The translations under genes were made by a program, and so were the position numbers. A stretch of 64,000 nucleotides of DNA, taken from the NCBI GenBank assembly GCA_965178125.1, contig OZ237746.1, positions 248,001 through 312,000 of the forward strand, read 5' to 3'. The notes under the pieces were generated by a model that did no database searches, was not told the DNA's origin, and saw only the letters and a list, made by a program, of their open reading frames with translations. This DNA is from Bilabrum cf. latius. Its lineage: Eukaryota > Bigyra: Bicosoecida > Bigyra > Bicosoecida. Shown one piece after another: positions 25,679-38,800 of this stretch (position 1 is the first letter of the stretch; every line of letters starts with the position of its first letter).

Positions 25679-26724
25679 GGGGCTAGCGTGCCTATCTCCT
25701 AATCTCTATGCGATTAATGAACACGAATAGGTGGGAAGGCTTGCCTCAGCAACTGATGTGCCGCGGGGTCTCTCGCTTTTGTACAAGTTGATCAATGCTC
25801 TCCCGTCGATCGTGGTCCACACAACCTACCCGTGCTCTTCGTCGCTATTTTGAAGCAAGGTGATCAAATCTTCTTTGTGAAAATCGGACTGGCCGCCATA
25901 GTTTGCCATTGTCCGTATAGTTTCTCGTTGCTGACAGCGTATAGGCAGTAGCGAAGGTGCCTCGGAGAATACGATTTACTCTCAAAAGTAGCACAACCCT
26001 TCCAAACTTACGAAGACCCAATGATAAATCAATTTAATATAAAACGATGTTTGCAGCAAGTCTACCGAATTACTCAAAGATATGCAATAAATGGAGAATT
26101 TTATGCGCCGTGCTCGTTTTTCATAGTTGCGTTGAAATATTGAATATATCAGATCCCGATCGGTTTCGCGAAAGCAGTTGCCCTATGCTTTTTCATCAAC
26201 ACCAACGTGCTTGTACACGCATGACAGCCTTGTTCTTGGTCGCACAGTCTCTAAAACACCAGCCAAATCAATGGGACTTGACCTGGCAGGTGCCCAGGTC
26301 CCATCTTAGCGCATCCAGAGGCGTTGACTCTTTCGAGCAGCCACCTTGTTGCACTGCATTCAAGGCTTTCGAGCCAGCAAGCAATCATAGTGGCAATTAT
26401 CGTGAATATTTACTCATTGTACTGTTATACATGACACTAGCTGCGGCTCAGAGTGCAAAGTACAGATCGTCTCCATGGCTTGCTGGGCCATCCGCACCAC
26501 AAGAGACAGGGCAGCGCCCAACTCAATCGCATTTGCATCCCACTGCCACACGCGTCTCCCTTGTGCCTTACACCTGGAGCCCCCTTCCTCCTGTTGTGCT
26601 TTCCCTTTTAATACCGCACTATCGTCGCCTGTGCCAGCGTCTCCTTCTTCTTCCTTTCCGCCTCCTGTCCGTCTGCGCCCACCTCGTCTTCGGGCTCATC
26701 TCTGCTCCCCGTCGCTTATCCTAC
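25679..26724. other. intergenic region between armadillo genes
   Basis: About 1 kb: the promoter side of paralog 2 and the 3' side of paralog 3. It has a pyrimidine-rich tract around 26560-26720. No coding region or RNA gene is supported. Confidence 0.4.
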
Positions 26725-29700
26725 TTACATAAACCGACTGAACAATTCAACGATGGCTGCGGCAACTTCAGCAATTTCCTGACTAGCTTGCGTATCAACG
26801 GCACACATCATTCGAATGAGCGTCGCAGACATTGCGCCGGATCGCGCCAGAGCCTCCTGTACTTTGGCAGGACCATGCACGATGTGCTGAACTAACAGGC
26901 TCGCAAGTGTGGATACGTCTTCGGAACCGCTTGAGTTTGAAAGAGCGAAGAGCCTAGGGAGTCCATCAGCCTCAATGGTGGCCACTGCGGCTTCAGCATC
27001 ATCTGAAACAAGGTTGCACAAGAGACCACACGCGAACGTGAGACTGACTATCTCGTCATCCGCGTCCAACTGTCTAACGAGCAACGGCACGGCACCGGCA
27101 GCAACAACTGCCCTTTTCATCTGACGGTCGTCTTTGCAAAGGCAGGCTATAGATGAGTACATGGATATGGAGCAACCAGGATCTTCATGGCACGTGTGCT
27201 GCAGAAGGATCGGCAGGGCGTTTGCAGCCAGGATGCTCTCCTTCAACGACCTGTCTGGTTCGTGGCATACGGCCAAAAGGACTCCTGCTAGTTCACAATG
27301 GGAGATGCAGCTTTCAGAACCACGTTGATCTGCAGCAATGTGTACAATGTCGCTACCACGGAGAGCTTCTACCGCACGGTCACTCCTACCAGCGAGCTGA
27401 TAGACGGCCACGCAAGCCGCGTGGTTTGCTTGGGGGCGCGCTGCTGGGTGCCGCATCAGAGTCAAGAGTGAAGCAATCGCACCAGACTTCACGATCGTAT
27501 CGCTTCTCGCTGTCGCATCGGACTCATCTCCATCGCAGGTCCTGGCAAGCTATGCGATGCACAGGGCGGCAAGCTCGGCGTGTTCGTCACGCTCGCTTGC
27601 GAGCAGCTTCAAAAGCGAAGGGAGTGCGCCTGTATCCAACACTGCCTGCTTACACTCGATTGATCCAGCCGCAAGACTGCCGAACATTGATACTGCTGCT
27701 CGAACCAGCGCTTCATCCGTAGACCCGAGCTATGCAGCAAGTGCGGGCAAGGCCCCGGATCGAGCAACCGCAGCCTACAACGTTGGATGGCCTTGCACCA
27801 CCCACTCAAAGAACAAACTAGCCGATGTTACCACGCCCTTGTCGTCCGACGAAAGCAGTTTGACCATGCCAGGGATAGCACTTCGACCCCCGATGTCCAG
27901 CTCTAGCGATTTGGACTCGCGAACTGCTGCACCGAGAATGTCTGCAGCCATGCCGGCGACCTGGCACGTTTCAGAGTCCAGCATCGTCACGAGGCAAGGG
28001 AGCGCACTACTCTTCTGGATCTCGGGTAGCACTTCCTCCGAGAGCAGGTGCGTGTAGTGCTGCAGAGCTTCCAGCGCATATTGCGTTGCTGGGCCATCTG
28101 TCGGAAATAGCTACTTGGCCATTGCTTCAACTAGGCCAAGAGATAAAGCTGTCAAGAATTGATACTTGCACTCTTTGCCTGCCTCAGCTAACACGTTTCG
28201 GATAATCTCGCAAGCAGACGTGGCACAGCTGCCTACGGTTGAGGCGATGTTAGGGATCATCTCAGCAATGATGCCTGAGTGAGCTAAGGCGATACATGCA
28301 CTCTTGGACCCACTCGTTAGGCCAACCATCATCTGCAAGAAACGTTCGTTTGCGCATGCATGCCCATGATCTTGGTCAGTCGTCCCATCTTGTGTCTAGG
28401 GAGAGTCCGAAGGGGAACTGCCCACGCTCACAATGTCGCCGGGAATATCCTTGTCGCGCAACAGGCGCGCCATCCGAGGCATCACAGTGGAAAAAGTAGC
28501 GGTCTTGCCCATGGATGTCCCGAATTGACCGAGGCAGAGCAGCACCAGGGAAGCTCGTTTAGCGACGGAATCATCAGGCTCTGATCGGACGACTCTCGTC
28601 ACTGCTGGCAGTGCTCCGGCTTCGATGAGGGGTTGCAGCGATTCAACAGGCCCTTGCGACAAACGCAAAAGAGCAGCCAATGCGTGCATACGCCCCCGTC
28701 CTTCGCTTCTCTTGAGCACCTCTACGACGGGTGGTACGGCACCAAGCTCTACTGCCATTGCTCGACGGCTCTCACACAGCGTGGTCATCTGCGCGATACA
28801 TGTGGCCGTCAGATCATGTATTGGGCGGGCGTCATAACTTGCAAGTGTCTCAACGAGTGCCGCTAGCCCACCTTGTGCTACCACCGGCCCGGTCAGAGCC
28901 GGGTCAGCTAGCAGTAGCTCGTGTAGAAGAACGATTGCTGCCTTCCTGCAGGGGTTGCAAGACGCTGTCAGGTGTCTGCGGAGTATTGGAACCCCGCCTC
29001 CATCTACCACCACGTGTGCCCACTACCTGTCAGCGCAAAGCTGTTGGCTCAAGAGGCAAAGCGTGGGTAGGCTTATGACTTTATCGCTTGCAAGCAGGCG
29101 CACCAGAGCTGTAGCACCGTCTCTAAGTTGGTCTGATCCGGCTACTTTTGGCAAACTAGGAGACAAGATCCGGATGTTAAGACTTGCCACAATCTGAGCG
29201 AGAATTGACGTCTCCTGCTCTGCTCTTGCGTCGACATCTTCGTACTTCTTCACGAGTCCCACAAGACGTGTAATGGCTCCTTCTGACACGATGGCTTTGC
29301 AAATAGCTTCCCTTGTGGCCTCATCGCCCGATACCAACAGGGTGCAGATGCATCCGGTACACCTTTCCAACTCATCATTATCGTGCGAGTACAAACGAGG
29401 CAAAAGTGCTGGCAAGACACAACCTTCTGCCACTGCTGCTGGGCTGCCTGTTCGCAAGAGATGCCTTAGTGCCAGCCACGCACTGCGGACGATGTCAGCT
29501 TGGTCTGTCTCCAAAAGCGCAAGCAGTGCTGGAAGTGCCCCAGCATCGATCAGCTCACCAGCAAGGCTGGGATGCTCTGGAATGATTTCGGCAATCGCAT
29601 CGCACGTGGCGCGTGTCGCGTTTGCTGGGCCAGGTGCAAGATTCTGAAGAAGTATTGGCACCATGCTCACGTTCGCGACCGCATCAATAGCATCCTCTCT

Positions 29701-31065
29701 GCCAAGACAAGCGATGTATATCAGAGTGTGGACGGCTAAGCGAGCGAGTTTCTGGTCTCCAGCTTCTATGATGCTCTGCAGCGCTGCAACGGCACCTGCC
29801 TCTGCCAGCACGTCAGCAGCGTCACCTGAGCGGAACATTATCATGACCAACATCCGCAGCGCTGGCTCTACTGCATTATATTGCGAATTGAATCCGGCAC
29901 AATGAGTGAGCCCTGCAGCAATGCCGACCAGTTCGACTTTGCTTACAATGATGCGGTCGAGCTCAGCTTGACAGGCCACGATGACTGATCGCGAGGTATT
30001 CTTGCAGCAGCGGAACAGCAAGTAATAGACACCATCTTGAAGCTTACGCGCACGAAGCTGTTTGGCGATTCTATGGATTGCATCGCCTCCATTGACAGCT
30101 TCCTTTGCAGCTTCACAGGTGTCCTCGATGCTCTGCCTCATGAGCTGGGAGAGGCCTTCGTCCCCCTTTGGACGCAGGGCGGAGCAGAGCATCCGAACAC
30201 AGATCTCGCTCATTCCAGGAGGCGCCGCCGAGAGGCCCATTCCGGCTTGTTTGATTAGTGCGGGGATGCCAGCCTCTACCGATGGCCCGCCGGCAGCTAT
30301 AGCCTGGTAGCCATCTGCGTCGGCACCCGTGCCAGCACCTGCGGGAAATGGCGCGGCATCCGCAGATGAACCACCCTGCAATACGTGTACTAAGCACTCG
30401 AGAGTGCTTCCAAGCGCGATGGCTGCCAGTCTGGCCTGTTCTGCCTAGTCAGTTGCCGGCTGGCCACTCGCGCTGGGAGCCGATGTGCCTTCGCGATCGC
30501 CGCATGTCTCCGATGGGGTAGGCACTGCGTGTGACCGTGGACCATTTAAAGTTGTAGTGCAATGTGGCAATAGCACAGCCCTCCCGGCTCTGCCCACGCC
30601 ACTGCCTTCGTTCTCCTCCGTCTTCCACATGACGTGGTCCAGGCTCAGCCGGCTGAGATCCACCCCGTGCTGCATCAGGTGGTGCGCGCCCTCTGCGATG
30701 TCGCTGGCAATGAGAACTACTTCAGTAGTAGTGACTAATCCGAAGACTTGCTTGATGTTCTCCAGATGCTGCCTCAGGGTGCACTCGATCCGCTTGGTCA
30801 CGACTACCCTGGCCCTCGCAGGGATCGATGCCTCGTCCTGTGCTCCACCGGATGCGGCTCCCTTGGAGCTGGTTGATGAACGCATCTCCGAACCTGTTAA
30901 AAAGTGTCTCCTCAACCACTTGGGGACGCTTGTTGCCTTGTCGAAGAGGACACTGGCGACGTTGGGATGCTCGGGAACTCGCCCAGGCTGACCGCTTGGC
31001 ACCGTGGCTCCATTCAAGTTGGCTGCACCAGTGTCATCACCGGCGTTGATCTTGTACATTCCCAT
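26725..31065 (-). CDS. kinase-like/armadillo-repeat protein, paralog 3
   Basis: A single frame of about 1,446 aa with at least six in-frame UAGs (30445, 29023, 28396, 28111, 27775 among them), ending at UAA 26725-26727 and starting at ATG 31065. The N-terminus (HPNVASVLF, RIECTLRQHL, ASDIAEGAHHLM, DHVMWKTEE, AVLLPH) corresponds block by block to the degenerate kinase-like region of its two neighbours but is more diverged. Armadillo-type repeats (cores such as DAGALPALLALL and EAGAVAALQSII) fill the rest. It lacks the near-identical blocks shared by paralogs 1 and 2. Virus-derived DNA begins within about 400 bp of its start codon, so its promoter may be affected. Confidence 0.78.
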
Positions 31066-31470
31066 CGTTAGATCTATTTGCTAGGCCTTAGGTTCTGATG
31101 ATCTTGCCGAGCCGCTCGTTGGGCTGCCGATGTCGACAGTGAGGTGAAGCAGCACGGCATCTCCTAGCTCTGTTAGCACCTTGCTATGCCAAGATGGCAA
31201 TTCTTGCGCACGCGATTCGAAAAAAAATCCATAATGACCTTGACTGCAGCTTCAGTTTACATTATCTGCGGTTTTGGCTGTATAGAAAACGATACATTGG
31301 GTGCTCATTGTTCTCGATCGGCGATCCGATAACAACAGGCATCAAGTGACAGGATCGTAAATTTGGAGAGTCAAATAGCTACAATAGTATATGTACAATT
31401 GGTTTGTACAGATCGTTGCTATCGTCTTACCTGCAGGCTTATGCAAGAAGTGCAAAGAAGAGATTACCCC
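31066..31470. other. host-virus transition
   Basis: Upstream region of paralog 3, falling in GC content toward a C8 run at about 31466 where the AT-rich viral DNA begins. I see no gene and no clear target-site duplication. Confidence 0.4.
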
Positions 31471-31511
31471 CCCCGCTACGGTAATAAATAAATTTATTCC
31501 CTTCGGTTAAG

Positions 31512-31599
31512 GATGATTAACATCATCAATAGTTCCAGTCCATCAGAGCTAAAGCTCTTCAGTCCGTTCCACTCCTTTTGGAGCTAGTCGCTCCAAAAG
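31512..31599. repeat. three perfect hairpins near the left end of element 1
   Basis: Inverted repeats GATGAT/ATCATC (31512-31527, 4-nt spacer), AGAGCT/AGCTCT (31545-31558, 2-nt spacer) and CTTTTGGAGC/GCTCCAAAAG (31575-31599, 5-nt spacer) in under 90 bp. They may be part of a viral terminus; no matching copy was found at the other end. Confidence 0.55.
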
Positions 31600-31680
31600 T
31601 CAAGGTGATACTCTTCATACTGCTACTTCATATAACTGCTTTATCCTTCTAATTATATAAAATCAATTTAATATAAAACT

Positions 31681-31810
31681 CTATACGATGACCATATCCA
31701 TAAATTGCGTATTAGTATATGTAAGTTCTAATCAAAACGTGGATGTAGCCCTCTTGTGAAGGTGTTATGGGACTCTAGCCATTTTCTAGCCAAAAGTTCC
31801 ATCACTTTAT
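31681..31810 (+). other. intergenic module copy 1 (possible structured RNA)
   Basis: One of three same-strand copies (also 33013 and 46293) opening with a CTATACGATG-like string and closing with TTCCATCACTTT. ATCCAT can pair with GTGGAT downstream (one G-U pair here; ATCCAC/GTGGAT in the other copies), enclosing an inner stem TGCGTAT/ATATGTA with a UAGU loop. Confidence 0.55.
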
Positions 31811-32172
31811 GGGACTCCATTATTCAACCTTCTAAACTACCTTCATTATACCCCCTTATCCTCGCTTATACCTTCACAAATGGAACAAACGCGCAACAGC
31901 AACTCGCTACACTCGTCATCGTCAAAATGAACCTGAACCTGAATATTGGAGTTCAGCATTTCTTAGGAAATATGAGGGTCTAACCAACAGGATTTAATAT
32001 TAAAGTTTAAACCTTTATTAAGGGTGTATATGTTTTTAAGTATTAATCTATGCCTATACATCACATAACCCCCTTCATAACCCTAGCCTATAGGCAGGGA
32101 TAACCCCCACATAACCCCCCCACCTCTAAGCGTTTTTTTAAAACTCAAAAATTATAACTTAGTATTATAGAT

Positions 32173-32943
32173 ATGAACTTTAATAATTATGTCATTGAAA
32201 ATCCCGTCCTAATGAAGCAGATTTATAAGGCTACAGACCATATTACGGATAATACACAGAAAATTTTAGAGACCATTACTACGTATGTAGATTTAGGTGG
32301 TAAGTTTTCAAAACCTAAATTAATTAATAAAAATATAGTTAGTGATATTAAAGAGAAAAAAGCCGTCAAAAAACCCAAGAAAGAAGAGAAACAGAAGATA
32401 CAACACGATAATAACGACCAGCTTGAAATTAACCAAACATACATTCTAGATAAATTTAATGACTATAAACCACAGAATAATAAAATTTATAATGATGTAG
32501 ATGATTTACAACCGCCAGAATTAATTAGATAGACCGCAATAGATGAAAAATTAACCGGTATGGAGCCTGACAGTGAAAGTGAAATAAACAGCGTTAGTAC
32601 CGAACAAGACTAGATAGAAGCAGAAAGTGATGATGAAATGATACCTGAGGAAGAGAAACAAATAATAGGAGACCTGGAAAGGCTAGAAGACGGAGACTAT
32701 AGGTATAAAGTGTCCGTAAATGGAAATGATGTATTTTTTGGTGAAATTAATTTACCCGATGTAGAGGCTCTTAAGAAATAGTTTAGCCCTCGTAAATTAC
32801 AAATTATGATTTGTAAAATTAAAAGAAATTTTAATATTAATAATAGCGATGATATCAACAGCCCTGAGTTTTGGAATAGCCGGGTATATTTGACCCTTGA
32901 TGTGAAGGCCGAACACGAAAAACTACAAGATATCTATAATTAA
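32173..32943 (+). CDS. hypothetical acidic viral protein
   Basis: 256 aa, unrecognised. Three UAG codons lie in frame and the stop is UAA. The centre is lysine-rich, then strongly acidic (about residues 120-165). The C-terminal ~90 residues, with a YRYKVSVNGND strand and the pattern SPEFWNSRVYLTL, resemble the C-terminal region of the 42484-43191 protein (SPAFWSRFVLWNE), suggesting a shared small domain. An AT-rich TATAGAT lies directly before the ATG. It is the first gene of element 1 and is followed by a copy of the conserved module. Confidence 0.65.
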
Positions 32944-33012
32944 AAGCCCCTACAACTTAATAAACGGGCTAGAATTTAATAAAATATTTTAATATAACCG
33001 CTATATTAAAAT

Positions 33013-33146
33013 CTATACGATGGCTATATCCACAAATTGCGTATAATTATATAGTATTTCTAGCAAAATGTGGATGTAGGGCCTCTTGTGAAGGTGGTAT
33101 GGGACCTTAAGATAATTTTAAAAAATAGTTCCATCACTTTAGAAGG
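33013..33146 (+). other. intergenic module copy 2 (possible structured RNA)
   Basis: Same module as at 31681, between the first gene and the primase-helicase. Here the outer stem is ATCCAC/GTGGAT and the inner stem has one bulged base. The similarity to copy 3 extends upstream to about 32959 (GGGCTAGAAT string). A second potential stem pairs ATGGGA with TTCCAT. Confidence 0.55.
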
Positions 33147-33306
33147 TGTTAAAATACACCATTCATATCACAATCTATTTTTTAGGGCTAAATGGCAAAA
33201 ATCACCTTTTACCTTCATTAATTATTATAGCCCCTTTAAGCCCTCTATAATTAAATATGGCGTTTAAAATAGTTTAAAAATATATTTCTAATAATATATA
33301 TAGAAA

Positions 33307-35658
33307 ATGAATAATAAAAACCTTGTAAGTTTCCCCATCAAGCACAATCAAAAAATACCCGATGTTAAAAGTTGGCGATATCTCACCAAACCCGAACCTA
33401 AACGATTTAATAATCAGAATATGGCTATTATCACCGGAGAAATTAATAATATAACCGTGTTTGATATTGATTCATATAAATGGAGCGATAAGAAGGAGCA
33501 TTTATTCATCAAGAAATTTTCAGATGACTTTGTGAAGCGGTTCAACACATTCACGGTTAAAACAGCGGGTGGAGGGTATCATTTATATTTTAAATATGAT
33601 TAGAATATATTAACTACCACCAATAGAGATATTGACGTTGATATTCGTAATGATGGGGCTTATGTAGTGGCACCACCAAGTGGCATAAATGGGTCAAAAT
33701 ACGAAGTTATTAATAATGTAGAAATAAAAAAATGTCCTAAGGAGCTTTATAAATTTTATGAAAAGTATATTATTAAATCCTCTAAGAAATCCAACGTAAA
33801 AGGGGCGAGTAAAAGGATATCAAAAATTGATAATCAAGATGTGAATAACTGTATGATGAAATTCATTCTAAATGGTAAAGACTGGTCAATTATATTAAAT
33901 AGATTAGATAAGAAATATTTAAATAATTATAGTGATTGGTATAAAGCAACCCTAGCGAGTAAATATTTAGGATTTAAGAAGGAATGGTAGGAGTGGAGCA
34001 AGAAGGGCAATAAATACGACTACCACAAAAATAACAAGGTGTGGAACTCTATCCATTATTTTGATAAGTTAAAAACCTTTAATTTAGTTAATTCAATAAT
34101 TTAGAATGATAAAAGTTTAAAGGCATTTGTGAAGGATAAGTATATTTCAAAGTGTTATTATCGTCCTTATGACGAGAATATTAACGGGTATACAGAAATT
34201 AATAAACCTAAGTTAGATGATATAGAGAAGCCCGAACGCTTTTTTAAATATGAATATAACTATGTGGTAAAAAGTGATACAGGAACAGGTAAAACAACAG
34301 CATTTAAGAAGTATATTAAACAGGTTCAAACGCCGTTCTTATCCATTGTGTCCCGTGTATGTTTAGGCACAGAGCAATACGAGAGCTTTTTAAATGAAGA
34401 TATTAAATGTGAGTTCTACCAGAATAAAGATTTTGATTTTGGATAGTCTCTTATTATTACGCCGGAAAGTATCCCCCAAATTGTGAATTATGATTTTTCT
34501 AAATACATCGTATTCTTGGATGAATTCAATAGCATTATAGAGCATATATTAAGTTCTACCACGATGAATAAAAATAGGGTTCTTGTATTATTTATTATTT
34601 TAAAAATGATAAGGACGTGTAAATAGTTTATTGCTGTAGATGCTGACATATCCCAGATAGCGATGAAATTTTTAAAATGTGCTGGAGTAGAATTTAGCTT
34701 CATTAAGAATAAATATAAGCATTTTAAGGACGTAAAAGTATATTTTGAAAAAGACCAATAGAAATTTTACGATAAATTAAAAAGTGAAGATATATTTATA
34801 CTGGCGTGTGATAGCAAGAAGAACGCAGATACATTTTATAAAATGTTATGTAAAGATGGTATAGAGGACGTTAAATTAATTACTAGTGATTTATTACCTG
34901 ATGAAGATGTGAGCTTAGATAAATATGATAAAATTATATTTAGTCCTAAAGTCATTTACGGATTAGATAGTGTAATGGAACGCCCAGTGTATGGATTATA
35001 TAAAGGAAAAACGATTCTACCGCCGTAGATGATGTAGCAACTGGCAAGATGTAGAAATCCCGAATATATGAATATATATTTTGAAGATGTAAAATCCATT
35101 TATCCAAGATATGAGAATTTAAAGGAGGTATAGACGACCTTAAATATGGAAATTAACGCATAGACAGATTTATATACTAAATTAGAAAAATACGAAAAAA
35201 GGATAATGTAGGAGAATGATATTGACATTGATATTTTTGAGGGAGAAGATGATGAAGAGATAGCCCATAAAGCAATGATAGAGGCATCATATAAGGTTTA
35301 TTTACCACTCAAGAAATTATATAATTTCAAATGTGATACATACGAAACAAATAAATATATTCATTTATAGCTTATTCTTAAAAACAGGGGTGCCGATGTA
35401 TAGGTGGATAAGGAATTACCACAACGAATGAATAAATAGCAGATGAAAGAGGCGACAATGGAGATACTACAAGAAAAGATTGATTCAGTTGATGTAGAGA
35501 ACGACCATATAAAAAGAAGAATTGAAATTTTAGGGCTACCAGAGACAGCCATAACGGAGGATATTAAAATGTTATTAATTGATAATTACAAATTAATGAA
35601 TTATTTTAATTATGCTAATTTCAAGAGAAAAGATAAATATAAACTAATGACAGAATTA
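33307..35658 (+). CDS. primase-polymerase/helicase, 5' part (split by a retroelement)
   Basis: N-terminal archaeo-eukaryotic primase (Prim-Pol) domain: AIITGEINNITVFDIDS, TAGGGYHLYFKYD and DIRNDGAYVVAPPS. A helicase domain follows with P-loop SDTGTGKTT, Walker B-like VFLDEFNS and a late motif QLARCRNP preceded by two UAG codons, resembling herpesvirus-type origin-binding helicases and their relatives in protist DNA viruses. About a dozen UAGs are in frame. At residue 784 the gene is interrupted by the retrotransposon; the frame resumes exactly at 41082, giving about 925 aa in total. It probably starts and unwinds DNA at the viral origin. The start is ATG 33307, just after a TATATAGAAA string. 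The copy is inactive or C-terminally truncated unless the element is excised. Confidence 0.82.
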
Positions 35659-35659
35659 A

Positions 35660-35833
35660 TGATCCTAACGCCGGATGGGGTTCGGTGTTGATGCCAGAGT
35701 GGGAGCGCGTGAACGTCTCGTTGGGTTCCGATGGCGGTTGCGACCGGGAAGGTGCGACCAAGCCAACGGATTGCTTGCGATGACGCGCATACCCTCTCTG
35801 TGTTCAGGAGAGGGGCGGAGATTGGGTAATTTC
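35660..35833 (+). repeat. split direct repeat A1
   Basis: 174 bp beginning TGATCCTAACGCC and matching A2 at 40751. It holds an internal CCCTCTC/GAGAGGG inverted repeat. Confidence 0.92.
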
Positions 35834-35850
35834 ACCGACTGGCAGCTTCG

Positions 35851-38800
35851 ATGCACTCATCCCCGCCACCGGTCGACGCTCTACCCGCTCATCAGCCACC
35901 CCGTGAACCTCCTGTCTCATCTTCTGCCTCACCGCAGCCTGCGTCTTCAATTGACCCAGTTTCACCGGGCGCAGGCACGGCAGTGGACTCCGCGGTCGGT
36001 CGCTCGCAACCAGTGGAGAATTTGTAGCGTGAGGCCTCTGCACCTTCAATCGCTGCAATTCGAATGCAGAATTGGTTTTCTGATGATTTCTTGGCAACGT
36101 TGACCTCGATCTTTCGCCAATCCGCGTTCATGCCGCGGTTTTGCTAGGCTGACGCGCTTCATTTGGACGCTAGCGGCCGCGATTTCGCTGCCGAACTGGC
36201 CCGTGCCCTGTTTGGTCAGGCTGTGACGAGAGCCAAGATTGAATCGGCTATTTTCTCGTTCACGAGCCGGCTTCATGCAGCTCTGCCGATGAGCAATGCT
36301 AGTTTTGGGAAGTTTGATGCGTCCAACTCGGAGTCGTCTGCTGCAGGCGGACGAGACAAGTAGGTACCATCTAGCGAGTTACTATGCACTATTTACTCGG
36401 CTATTTCCTTTGCTTTAGGCTGTGTGCTTGTGCGGGCTGCTTGCGTGCATTCGACGGCGTCCTTGCCGTCCTGGTTGCCGCAGGGCAGCAGCTCGTGGTA
36501 GTGTCCAGCATCACTAGTGCCCGATTGGAAAACCTTAGGGCAGGTTCGCAATGATTTTCTTCGTTTAGTTAGTGCTTCCGGGGCATCATCTGCATCGGCG
36601 TCCAGACTAGAGGTGGTGTTTGCCGCTGTGTGTGTGATACCACGCGGAAGTTCAGCTTTTGAGATGCTCTCATCCCATGCTTGGCGCCATACAGGCGAAC
36701 GCTGTGACGTTGAGATTCGTGACCTTGTTGGGAATGAGATTCCATCTTGCTCTTCTGGCGACTGCATGCGTCTCCTACAATTGCTGCATCCGTGGGCCAC
36801 TGAGGCATGCAGATCAGGCGAACCTGGCCTCGTGCGCGGACTGCTACAGGGAGTCCAGGCTGACATGCAGGCGCCGTCCCGTCGAGCAGCACTGTCCCGT
36901 CACTTCGACCCCCGCGGGGGCAGTGGAGGCCGGGGCAGTGGAGGCGGGGGCAGTGGAGGCTCCAGGCACAGCGGGGGTGACAGCGACCAGCCCAGTGCCG
37001 ATCGTGGCGGAGGTCGACACCGTCGAGGCCGTGGACGTGGCGGTGCAGGCCAGCAAGGTGGCCAGCACCAGCGTGCGGACCGGCAGGACGGGGGCTCCAC
37101 CAGGAAGTCCAAGGAGCCTTCACCTGACCCCCCCCCACGAGGTACGTCACGTCAGAGCCAGCCCAGCACTCCAACACCAACACTGCCGCAGGGGCGTACG
37201 CAGACTACCACCACATCGGACGCGTGTGCTGCTTCCACACCACCTGTCACGTCAACGCCCGCGCTTCACCCAGTCCTGGTGGCCCTAGCGCGCCCTAAGC
37301 GACCGCAGCGGCCGCCCACGGCGTCATCCACGAGGCTGCCAGGTAGGACGGACATCTCTCCAGCATTCGTTGACTGGGCATATCCAGCTCCGGATCCAAG
37401 CCATGAGTGGGCAGGGACGACAGCACCCTCCGTCGAGGACTTCATACAGCGAAAGGACGATCACCAGCGTACCAGAGAATGTCCCGGCGAATTCGTGGAG
37501 GCTCCAGCTGCGACGTGGGACCGTGAGCGGCTCCACCTGAAGGTTCACGACGACCCGCTGGCATTCACGCCACGCAAGTACTTCGACAAGGTGCCTCGCT
37601 AGACTGCAACACTGCGGACCCGGCGGGAGGTTCTGTTTGGCGGCCGCACACCGAGGAAGGCCCCGTCCCTTGCCGAGTTTAAAGCCCTCCCACGAGTCGA
37701 GCGTGTACTGGCAGCACTGAACTATGGTTGCCCCCTAGCCATCGTGGACGAGGTGCCCAAAGAGCACGATCTAGACTACAAGGACCGTAAGCTGTCTCCG
37801 GAAGAAAAGTGGGAGATCGCCTGCGAGATCGGGCGCTCCATGCGGGCTGGCGAGCGTGACTTCGTGTCACCCAAAGATTTCGACACAGCCCGGGCCCGGC
37901 CGCTGGTGATCCCCAAGAAGGACTCGACAAAGCTACGGTTCCTTCAGGACTCCTCACTCAAGGTGAACGGCCAGCGTACCGGTCTGAACAAGGCCATCGA
38001 CTACAGTGCAGCCACGCCTGTGCAGCAGACGAGCAGCATGGACGTGCTGCGCTCGGCAGCCGCAGCAGTTCGATCCTGCCCCAAGCGTGCCAGCGGATAC
38101 GTCGTCGACATTTCCTCGTACTTTCGGGTCCTGCCGGTGGCAGTGGAGGATCTCCAATACAACCTGATCAAGCTGCCCGACGGGCGCATCGTGCAAGATT
38201 TCAGGCTCTCTATGGGCAGCTCATCATCTCCCGCATTCGCAACTACGATCAGTTCGGCTTTGGCCCAAGCCCTCGAGGAACAGTCCATTGGCAGGGCCAT
38301 GCGACCCGGACGGAGACACAAGCAGAAGCAACGACGCCGGAAGCAGCAGCACGCCAACGCCCAATCCAGCACGACGGACCAGGCGCCCCAGGCGAACTCG
38401 TCAGCAACGTCCACCCCGCCTGCCGCTAGCACGACAACGGGACATGTCAAGACGGCCCAAGACTAGTCCCGCCATTGGTAGGTCGAAAATGAGGTGTTTG
38501 TAGATGACTTTGCCTGCCTCGGCGGAGATCACGAAGTCGATGCATGGGCAATTCGAGCCATGGGGCAGCTGGACTCCACAAACTTCCCCGTCAGCATCTC
38601 GAAAGCATTGAAGCAAGGGGCCCCAGCCCCGGTATTCGAGTACTTGGGCCTCACCTACGACTTGATCAAACACGAGGTGCGGTGCCCTAAGGACAAGGCC
38701 AACGACGTCCTGCGCAGACTGCACGAGGCACTCACGACGAAGGGGATGCTGCTGTCTAGCTTTGAGACCTTGGTCGGCAAGTTGTCCTTCCTGTCGGGCG

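Noticed and set aside
11657-31065. The armadillo region as many short pseudogene pieces
   Set aside because: Every apparent break checked at fragment ends is UAG in one continuous frame, with no frameshift across up to 7.4 kb.
31681-31810. Hammerhead ribozyme in the repeated intergenic module
   Set aside because: The conserved CUGAUGA and GAAA core strings are absent.
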